From an uncultured Corynebacterium sp. (GTDB lineage: Bacteria; Actinomycetota; Actinomycetes; Mycobacteriales; Mycobacteriaceae): DNA of 64,000 nt. Where the stretch lies: positions 1 through 64,000 of the forward strand of contig NZ_CAMIHD010000001.1 in the NCBI RefSeq assembly GCF_946222835.1, written 5' to 3'. Below, in pieces: positions 25,975 through 31,625 of the stretch. A model generated the notes under the pieces. That model was not told where the DNA came from. It made no database searches and saw nothing but the letters and a program-made list of their open reading frames with translations. Position numbers and translations under genes: made by a program. Positions within the stretch are counted from its first letter, which is position 1, and every line of letters starts with the position of its first letter.

Positions 25975-26502
25975 TTAGCTCGTGTGCATGGACGCCGCGA
26001 CTTTTTCCAGTTCTTCATCGCTAAACTCATCGCCACAGGACATAACAGCACCCAGGGGAGTCATCGCTGCGGCCATGTACTTGTCATTATCAGGCGCATC
26101 ATCGGGGATGTTGAGGGCCTCAAAAACGTCACCATATTTTTCTTCGGGTCCGCCTGCTGACATAACAGCTTCACCTAGCTTGTCAGTATTGCCCTGGAAA
26201 TAGTCCTTTGAGATTTGCAGCAATTCGTCATTCTTACAGGTAACTTCGCCGGCCTTTTTGACGGACGCTGCATTAGGTTCAAAGCTTTCCGGCTTATCGT
26301 TCCCGTCTAGCTCCTTAGCATCGTGGTCGATGTAATCATCTGGCAGGGTCTTATATTCCTTGAGGTAGTCGGCCATGCCGTCTTTGGTGTTTAGGTCGTA
26401 GCCGTCGCCGTACACTGGATATTCGCCGTCTTGGGCGGAGGGACTACAGCCGGCGAGGAGTAGGCTGGCGGTCAGAACGGGTAAGAGGCGCTTGAAGGGC
26501 AT
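25975..26502 (-). CDS. Lipoprotein of unknown function, paralogue 2
   Basis: The 175-aa protein has the signal MPFKRLLPVLTASLLLAGC with lipobox LAGC (Cys 19). The mature domain starts near YDLNTKDGMADYL and contains the same two conserved cysteines as its neighbour (VTCKNDELL and VMSCGDEFSDEELEKVA). It lacks the Ser/Thr-rich spacer of the other copy. The genes are 37 bases apart in tandem on the minus strand, pointing to a local duplication. It should be anchored to the outside of the cytoplasmic membrane; function unknown. Confidence 0.78.
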   Translation of the reverse strand: MPFKRLLPVLTASLLLAGCSPSAQDGEYPVYGDGYDLNTKDGMADYLKEYKTLPDDYIDHDAKELDGNDKPESFEPNAASVKKAGEVTCKNDELLQISKDYFQGNTDKLGEAVMSAGGPEEKYGDVFEALNIPDDAPDNDKYMAAAMTPLGAVMSCGDEFSDEELEKVAASMHTS

Positions 26503-26600
26503 AAAATTTCCTTACTGAGAGGGAGAATTTCTTTTAGTGTACCCAAACTGCGCGTGCCACGTCCCTGTTACAGGAGTGACGACGCTAGGATGAAAGACCT

Positions 26601-27161
26601 ATGGCACGTGAGAAGAAGACGCAGCGAAACCGGAGCCGCTCTAGGGTTCCGGTAGCCTCGCGTGCTGCGGATATCCGCAAAGCCCAACGTGCGCAGCTAA
26701 AGCAGAAACAAAAGCCAGACCGGATGAGTATTGCCGGTGTGGGCGTAATTGTTGCAATCGTCCTTGTCGTTTTATTGGCTATCGCTGTCCCGCTGCGCAA
26801 CTACTACCATGGCCGGTCTGAAATTGCCCGCCTTCACGAGTCAATTGCCGCAAAGCAGGATGAAAAAGCCGCCCTGCTGGAAAAGATTGATAAGTATAAA
26901 TCCGATGAGTACATCAAGCAGGAAGCACGGCGTCGATTCGGAGTAGTGGACGAGGGGGAGACTGCGTACCGCATTATTGATCCGCAGATTAAGCCGGATG
27001 ACCAGCTCACTACAGATGGCCAGAAAGAAGAGGACTCTCGGGAATGGTACGAGGTGTTATGGGATTCCGTAGCCGAGCCGCCTGAGGAGGAAGCCCCATC
27101 CGAACAGGTAAATCATCTTCCCATTGAGCCGGCACCGGAAGAGAATGCGGATGTGCGATAA
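26601..27161 (+). CDS. Septum formation initiator family protein (DivIC/FtsB-like)
   Basis: The 186-aa bitopic protein has a basic cytoplasmic N-terminus (AREKKTQRNRSRSRVPVASR), one membrane helix (about 44-66), then an extracytoplasmic coiled coil (SEIARLHESIAAKQDEKAAL) and the family end ARRRFGVVDEGETAYRI, followed by a Glu/Pro-rich tail. FtsB/DivIC bridges FtsL and FtsQ in the divisome. Order eno-DivIC-DUF501-ppx equals Rv1023-Rv1026. The upstream gap is short, with a TAGGAT -10-like box at 26586-26591. Confidence 0.85.
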   Translation: MAREKKTQRNRSRSRVPVASRAADIRKAQRAQLKQKQKPDRMSIAGVGVIVAIVLVVLLAIAVPLRNYYHGRSEIARLHESIAAKQDEKAALLEKIDKYKSDEYIKQEARRRFGVVDEGETAYRIIDPQIKPDDQLTTDGQKEEDSREWYEVLWDSVAEPPEEEAPSEQVNHLPIEPAPEENADVR

Positions 27162-27169
27162 TTGTCCGC

Positions 27170-27718
27170 ATGACCGTCACTGATGCAGATATCGCTGTAG
27201 TAACTGAGCAATTGGGCCGGACTCCGCGCGGGGTGCTGGAGGTTTCTTATCGCACGCCGGATGGACAACCTGCGGTGATCAAGACGGCGCCCAAGCTTGC
27301 CGACGGCACTCCGTTCCCCACCCTCTACTACCTCACTGACCTACGGCTTACGGCCGAAGCTTCACGCTTGGAAGTTGCCCACGTAATGAAGTGGATGGAA
27401 GCCCGCCTGAGCGAGGACGAGGAATTGGCTGCCGATTACCAGCGTGCTCACGAGTACTTCTTGGCCAAGCGAAATGACATTGAAGATCTTGGTACCGACT
27501 TCTCTGGTGGTGGTATGCCGGATCGTGTGAAGTGCCTGCATGTGCTCATTGCCTACGCCCTTGCAGAGGGTCCACAGCATTTCCGACTGGGAACTGAAGC
27601 GGTTGCCATGGCTGCCGACCACGGCAAGCTCCGGGGAACTGCCATCCCGCAAGGTTGGCCGACTGTAGAAGATCTGCGGATTGACCTGACCCAATTTGAT
27701 TTTTCTAACGCGGAATAG
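27170..27718 (+). CDS. DUF501 family protein
   Basis: The 182-aa protein matches the actinobacterial DUF501 family by its N-terminal VTEQLGRTPRGVLEVSYR and conserved TPFPTLYYLTDLRL, HVMKWMEARL and GMPDRVKCLHVLIAYALAEG. The Cys and His in the last motif suggest metal or cofactor binding, but no reaction is known to me. It lies 8 bases after the DivIC gene and overlaps nothing downstream; ppx follows at 10 bases. Conserved in the same position as Rv1025. Confidence 0.88.
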   Translation: MTVTDADIAVVTEQLGRTPRGVLEVSYRTPDGQPAVIKTAPKLADGTPFPTLYYLTDLRLTAEASRLEVAHVMKWMEARLSEDEELAADYQRAHEYFLAKRNDIEDLGTDFSGGGMPDRVKCLHVLIAYALAEGPQHFRLGTEAVAMAADHGKLRGTAIPQGWPTVEDLRIDLTQFDFSNAE

Positions 27719-27728
27719 GAGGAATGCT

Positions 27729-28694
27729 ATGACTCGCGTTGCTGCGATCGATTGCGGTACCAATTCGATTCGCTTGCTTATCTCTGAAATTCAGGAAGAC
27801 GGCAAGGTTCGCGATATTACCCGCACCATGGAAATCATCCGCCTAGGAGAAGGGGTGGACGCCACTGGTGAGATCGCCCCTGCCGCCCTAGATCGCGCAC
27901 GCGTTTCCTTAGAGGGCTACGTGCGTCAAATGAAGTTTGAGAAGGTCACTCGCGTGCGAATGGTCGCTACCTCCGCCACTCGCGACGCCAAGAATCAACA
28001 GCAATTCTTCGATATGACCGCTGAGCTGCTTGGCCAAATCCAGCCAGGCGCACAGGCTGAGGTCGTTTCTGGTGAGGAAGAGGCCGTACTGTCGTTTAAT
28101 GGTGCCGTGGCCGATCTGGAGCCAGACCGCGGTCCATTCTGCGTCATCGATCTGGGCGGCGGCTCGACCGAGTTCGTCGTAGGCACGGTGGATGGCGATA
28201 TCCTGGGTACTCACTCGGCCCGGATGGGATGTGTCAGACTCACCGAGCGCATTATGCGTACCGACCCGCCAACCGAATCCGAGATTGAGATTGCTACGGA
28301 ATACGTTGCTGAGCGCACAGCCGAGGTAGAAAAAATCGTGCCCATGGATAAGGCGCGCACCATCGTCGGATGTGCTGGCACTTTCACTACCCTGTCAGCT
28401 CTAGCGCAAGGCCTTGAGCGTTACGACGCCGATGCGATTCATGGTTCTGAACTTCGTTTTGAAGCCTTGCGGGTGCTTTTGCAGCAACTTATTGGCCTGC
28501 CTTCCGACGTTCGCGCGCTCAACCCGGTCATCCACCCCGGCCGCGCCGACGTCATTGGTGGTGGAGCAGTAGCCGTGGAAGGGATTATGCAGCTTATCGA
28601 GCGCAACGGCGATGCACGAAGCTTTTTCATTAGTGAAAAGGACATTCTCGACGGCATTATCGCTGGTCTAGCTGCGGAGGGTACCCCTCGTTAA
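27729..28694 (+). CDS. ppx: Exopolyphosphatase / guanosine pentaphosphatase (Ppx/GppA)
   Basis: The start is ATG 27729 after AGGAGGAATGCT, giving 321 aa, the short actinobacterial form (Rv1026 position). The ASKHA fold is visible: AAIDCGTNSIRLLI (phosphate 1), VSGEEEAVLSFNGAV with the catalytic Glu region, FCVIDLGGGSTEFVVG (phosphate 2) and VGCAGTFTTLSAL. It should hydrolyse polyphosphate or pppGpp. The product lacks the C-terminal HD-like domain of E. coli Ppx. With PPK2 at 7505 it is the second polyphosphate-related gene here. Confidence 0.92.
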   Translation: MTRVAAIDCGTNSIRLLISEIQEDGKVRDITRTMEIIRLGEGVDATGEIAPAALDRARVSLEGYVRQMKFEKVTRVRMVATSATRDAKNQQQFFDMTAELLGQIQPGAQAEVVSGEEEAVLSFNGAVADLEPDRGPFCVIDLGGGSTEFVVGTVDGDILGTHSARMGCVRLTERIMRTDPPTESEIEIATEYVAERTAEVEKIVPMDKARTIVGCAGTFTTLSALAQGLERYDADAIHGSELRFEALRVLLQQLIGLPSDVRALNPVIHPGRADVIGGGAVAVEGIMQLIERNGDARSFFISEKDILDGIIAGLAAEGTPR

Positions 28695-28735
28695 CCCCTG
28701 CGGGGTGAGGTGTCCTAAAATATTCCTTGCCCCTC
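28694..28735 (+). promoter_or_regulatory. Short hairpin and tRNA promoter region
   Basis: A 5-bp stem ACCCC-TGC-GGGGT (28694-28706) directly after the ppx stop could be a weak terminator. A -10-like TAAAAT at 28716-28721 lies 14 bases before the tRNA-Leu gene. Confidence 0.35.
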
Positions 28736-28809
28736 GCCCCCATAGCCCAATCGGCAGAGGCAGTCGACTTAAAATCGATTCAGTGTGGGTTCGAGTCCCA
28801 CTGGGGGCA
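28736..28809 (+). tRNA. tRNA-Leu (anticodon TAA), with a short variable arm
   Basis: A 74-nt cloverleaf is formed: acceptor GCCCCCA/TGGGGGC, D arm TAGCCCAATCGGCAGAGGC, anticodon stem TCGA/TCGA with loop CTTAAAA (anticodon UAA, codon UUA), T arm GTGGG-TTCGAGT-CCCAC, discriminator A. The variable region is only about 5 nt, whereas tRNA-Leu usually has a long class II arm. CCA is not encoded. The 3' half (from 28776) is the attachment site of the integrated element; the original 3' copy was rebuilt by the identical attL sequence. Confidence 0.85.
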
Positions 28810-28810
28810 C
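28776..28810 (+). repeat. attL core (35 bp, 3' half of tRNA-Leu)
   Basis: It is identical to 36925-36959 and differs on both flanks (T/A before, T/C after). It covers the anticodon stem 3' side, the T arm and the acceptor end of tRNA-Leu plus one base. Confidence 0.92.
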
Positions 28811-28856
28811 TACTACCAGCGGAAACGCTGGGAAATAGTGACAAGACAGCGAAAAC

Positions 28857-28875
28857 TGTCCAAAAAGTGTCCAAA
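28857..28875 (+). repeat. Integrase arm-type repeat, left copy
   Basis: These 19 bp (TGTCCAAAAAGTGTCCAAA) also occur at 36792-36810 near attR. Each contains the half-site GTCCAAA twice, 10 bases apart. Position 47 bases inside attL fits an arm site for the tyrosine integrase. Confidence 0.65.
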
Positions 28876-29522
28876 TAAAAATCCGCCCTGACCTGCAGCA
28901 CCAGGTCGGGGTGGTCTCGTTCGAGACGGGAAAGCAGGCCGGGCTGGGTGCGATTATTAGGAGTAGAGTTACTCTTCTCCTGCCGTGTCCCATGGACTGC
29001 ACCAGTACCCGAGGTTAGTGGCGAATCTGCCACTAATGACGCCCTCACGTCCGTTTAAGCAGTTGAAGGGGACTGGCATACCCGAACGAAAGTTCATCGC
29101 CTTAAACGGCAAAATTGAACAGGGAAAACAAGGTGAAAATCTCTCAGGGATGGTCATTTTATCCCGGTCTTTCTGCTCAGACTTCGCTCGGCCTGGCTAT
29201 CAGGCTTTTCTTCAGGGTGCCAAAAAGTTACCGGTATACCTCTCTATACGCGCACGACCCCCCTTACGCCCCAGAGAGAAAATCCCTGACTGCATGCGGA
29301 CGGGGCGGTGTCAGGGAGAGGGGCTGCCAGATTTTTTAGCCACCCCCTGGCCTAGAGGAGCGCCAACTGTTCGCCTGCCTTGAGGTCTAGGTTGCGGGGT
29401 TAAGGGCGATAAGAGGTGCAGCCCAGCCCCATATCTCGAGCCTACGTGCCACATTGGGGTTGACGGGGCGAAAACCACAAATGGGCCACGTGGATACGTA
29501 GCCCAAATGAGGAAACAAAAGA

Positions 29523-29560
29523 GGTAACACCGTGAGTATTACTTATAGGTTACCGCATGG
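29523..29560 (-). terminator. Possible terminator of the leftward operon
   Basis: GGTAAC (29523-29528) and GTTACC (29549-29554) can pair around a 20-base loop, and the minus strand continues TCTTTTGTTT. It is just past the cement-protein stop. The stem is short, so the call is weak. Confidence 0.35.
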
Positions 29561-29565
29561 TGACC

Positions 29566-29943
29566 TTAAAGGTTGATGGCAACCAGTACGGTTCCGGCGA
29601 TGTCTCCCTTTGCGTAGACTGTGCCGACGATTTGACCGGACGTGTGCGCCATGACGGTTCCATCTTCTCCCACTTCGACTGCGGTGCCGGATGGAATATC
29701 GGAGGATGCTGCAACGGTGATGACACGGTTGCCGCGCTTGAGCCCTACGAGGTTGCCTTCGGTGGCGTCATAGGCGGCGACCCCGGCCGGGTAGCTGCCT
29801 GCAGTGGCGGGCACGACCTGGGCGTGGCCGTCGGTCTCTTCTCCGGTGAAGGCGACGAAGTGCCGGCCCTTTACCGCTGCGGCGGCATGTGCAGTTATGT
29901 CGTCGGCCGGGGCGAAGCGGTCATAGGTTTGATTGTCGAACAT
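29566..29943 (-). CDS. Capsid decoration/cement protein (DUF2190-like)
   Basis: The 125-aa protein resembles small head-decoration proteins of siphophages: a glycine- and valine-rich beta protein with VKGRHFVAFTGEE, YPAGVAAYDATEGNLVGLKRG and a terminal GQIVGTVYAKGDIAGTVLVAI. Such proteins bind the outside of HK97-fold capsids and stabilise them. A strong AGGAGG lies 8 bases before the ATG, and the gene follows the capsid gene by 13 bases, as in phage head operons. It is the last gene of the leftward operon. No other head gene follows it. Confidence 0.72.
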   Translation of the reverse strand: MFDNQTYDRFAPADDITAHAAAAVKGRHFVAFTGEETDGHAQVVPATAGSYPAGVAAYDATEGNLVGLKRGNRVITVAASSDIPSGTAVEVGEDGTVMAHTSGQIVGTVYAKGDIAGTVLVAINL

Positions 29944-29956
29944 GGTATTGGACCTC

Positions 29957-30844
29957 CTAGTTGAAGCTGATCATGTTGATGGCGTGCGGGGTGGTGATTG
30001 CTGCAGCCGGGGTTGCCCACGCTTGAATGTCGTAGATGTGGCGGCTTTTATCGTCAATCACTTCGTTAGTAAGAGGGTCTTCCCAGTAGACTTCGCCCGC
30101 ACGGGTGGTGTCGACGAGGTAGCCCATGTCGGGGCCGAACTCACGCGAGGGGACAACATTGACTCCGAAGTCCTCGGCGAGGGAGATGCCGGTTACCTTT
30201 TCCTGAATCTTTAGCTGCGATGCGGGAACAGGGTTAAGCACGAGAGTGTCATAGTCGACTGCAAGGTCATTGTCGGCCCCCTGGGCGATGGCGTTGATGA
30301 GGTGCCCAAGGCTGGTGCCTGCGATGGGCGTATCGCGGCCAATGGCAGTAGACAGTGCCGGAGAATCAGCCTTGGCGGTAATGCCGGCGTTGACAGCCTT
30401 AGTCAGGATATCCATGACGTAGGCGTCTAGCTTGCGCAGGATTGTCAGAGATAGGAAGTCTACGAGGCGGGTCATTTCGTCAACGTTGTTGCGGCGGATA
30501 GCTTCGTAGGTAATTTGAGACTTTGCTCCGAACTGGTGGACGCGTTCAACAAGTGCCTTCGATTCAGGCTGAAACACGAGGGCGAACTCTTCGCCGGGCT
30601 GCCGTTCAGCAGCTTCGCCGATGGACTGGATCTGTTCATTCGACAGTTGGTTGTAGTACAGGCCGCCGGTTGCGAGTTGTTCCGAATCGCGGAAGATGGT
30701 GCGAATGAGCGCGTTTTCGGTGCGCGCTGCAATCTCGTTACTGATGAGCGCTTCACTGTCACCACCGACGAACATGTCGATCGAGATGCCAGGAACGTTC
30801 GTAAGTACGGATATCGGATTAGGGCTTGGATAGAAACTGGACAT
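29957..30844 (-). CDS. Major capsid protein, HK97-fold
   Basis: The 295-aa protein has features of tailed-phage capsid proteins of this size: an N-arm with PNPISVLTNVPGISIDMFVGG, the long spine-helix region (VERVHQFGAKSQITYEAIRR, DFLSLTILRKLDAYVMD) and the C-terminal strand IYDIQAWATPAAAITTPHAI. It lacks an N-terminal delta/scaffold domain of the size of HK97 gp5, and no protease gene is nearby. It would assemble the head shell. The gene starts 2 bases after a small HTH/coiled-coil gene and precedes the cement gene. With no portal or terminase in the element, a helper phage would have to provide those. Confidence 0.8.
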   Translation of the reverse strand: MSSFYPSPNPISVLTNVPGISIDMFVGGDSEALISNEIAARTENALIRTIFRDSEQLATGGLYYNQLSNEQIQSIGEAAERQPGEEFALVFQPESKALVERVHQFGAKSQITYEAIRRNNVDEMTRLVDFLSLTILRKLDAYVMDILTKAVNAGITAKADSPALSTAIGRDTPIAGTSLGHLINAIAQGADNDLAVDYDTLVLNPVPASQLKIQEKVTGISLAEDFGVNVVPSREFGPDMGYLVDTTRAGEVYWEDPLTNEVIDDKSRHIYDIQAWATPAAAITTPHAINMISFN

Positions 30845-30846
30845 TG

Positions 30847-31152
30847 TTAGGCACCTGCCTTGGGGTTGAGTCGACGGGCAATAGTTTTTGCGTTGGGGTA
30901 GAGAATTTTGGAGATGGAGCTGCGGTCTAGGCTTGCGAGCTTTGCGGCGTCGGCGATGGTGCCGTCGTAGGCTCCGATGTAGCCACGGATGATGGCGTCA
31001 CGCTTGCGGCGTGCCCAGTAGAGCTTCTTTTCTAGCTTGGTGATTTCATCGCGTGCATCTTCAATTTGGCGGCCAAGATTCTCGCGGCCCGCTGCGATTT
31101 CTTCTTCGGTCAATGGTGACCGATCCTCATGACAGGGGAATACCTGTTTCAT
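30847..31152 (-). CDS. Small coiled-coil protein with C-terminal helix-turn-helix, upstream of capsid gene
   Basis: ATG 31152 follows AGAAAGGA and gives 101 aa (the frame is open further upstream without a ribosome site). Residues 15-55 form a charged coiled coil (GRQIEDARDEITKLEKKLYWARRKRD). Residues 65-98 look like a helix-turn-helix (DGTIADAAKLASLDRSSISKI). The stop is 2 bases before the capsid start, so the two are translated together. It could be a DNA-binding regulator, or act as a scaffold for the capsid; neither is proven. I know no family for it. Confidence 0.65.
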   Translation of the reverse strand: MKQVFPCHEDRSPLTEEEIAAGRENLGRQIEDARDEITKLEKKLYWARRKRDAIIRGYIGAYDGTIADAAKLASLDRSSISKILYPNAKTIARRLNPKAGA

Positions 31153-31244
31153 GATTTTCCTTTCTTCTAGGGGTAGGGAATAGGGACGACGCCCTATATT
31201 GACCATTCTACCAGCGTGTATGTGTTCACGTCTAGGGCGTGGCT

Positions 31245-31421
31245 CTACCCATCTACAACCGCCCGGTAGAACGCGTTTGCTAAACGCAGTGATTCAGCTT
31301 CAGTGATTGAGAGGTAACCCCACGGGAAGATACAGAAAATGCGCTCCGGGTCGAACTTGTCGCGTTCAATTTTGAACGTGAAACGCTTACCGTTGAGTCT
31401 GCGGATTTTCGGTTTCGGCAT
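31245..31421 (-). CDS. Small protein of the element, 58 aa (paralogue of the next upstream one)
   Basis: ATG 31421 to TAG 31245 codes for a basic 58-aa protein (MPKPKIRRLNGKRFTFKIER at the start, LRLANAFYRAVVDG at the end). It aligns with the 65-aa protein encoded at 31428-31625: both have a basic start, an R-R/P-x-RIF-x-x-FP core and a terminal LANA helix. The two genes are separated by 6 bases. The function is unknown; size and charge would suit an antirepressor, a redirecting factor or a DNA-binding cofactor. Confidence 0.6.
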   Translation of the reverse strand: MPKPKIRRLNGKRFTFKIERDKFDPERIFCIFPWGYLSITEAESLRLANAFYRAVVDG

Positions 31422-31427
31422 GGCGTT

Positions 31428-31625
31428 CTACTCTTCCTCAATGGTGTCGGCGATAGCATTGGCGAGGTCGATGGCCTGTTGTTCAGTCATGAGTGCACAC
31501 TTGGGGAATTCAACGAAAATACGGTTAGGGCGTTGGGCGTCGCGGCGCATACGCACAGCGAGAGTATCGCCATTGTCACTAAGCGTTGAAAGTCGTACAC
31601 GGCGGAACGGGCGAGGGGTTTTCAT
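31428..31625 (-). CDS. Small protein of the element, 65 aa
   Basis: The ATG at 31625 overlaps the stop of the replication gene (ATGA type), so it is translated by coupling. The product begins with a very basic segment (MKTPRPFRRVRLSTLSDNG), continues with RRDAQRPNRIFVEFP and ends in a helix TEQQAIDLANAIADTIEEE. It is a paralogue of the following 58-aa protein. No known family. Confidence 0.65.
   Translation of the reverse strand: MKTPRPFRRVRLSTLSDNGDTLAVRMRRDAQRPNRIFVEFPKCALMTEQQAIDLANAIADTIEEE

Larger units (their letters stand above)
28811..29565. other. Non-coding left end of the element; candidate cos/pac region
   Basis: No credible gene is present in 755 bases. Seen in order: the arm-type repeat 28857-28875; a GACCTG/CAGGTC hairpin near 28891-28908; a perfect 8-bp hairpin 29015-29036 (TTAGTGGC/GCCACTAA); a long-range inverted repeat 29051-29059/29101-29109 (CCGTTTAAG/CTTAAACGG); a stretch at 29233-29262 with CTCTATACGCGCACGACCC that recalls sequences near cos sites of some HK97-like phages; and a GGTAAC/GTTACC hairpin at 29523-29554. 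A packaging site recognised by a helper terminase is an inference. Confidence 0.4.

Noticed and set aside
29540..29600. A 14-codon plus-strand peptide gene with a ribosome site (GTG near 29532)
   Set aside because: It is very short, overlaps the terminator-like hairpin and the cement-gene end on the other strand, and has no further support.
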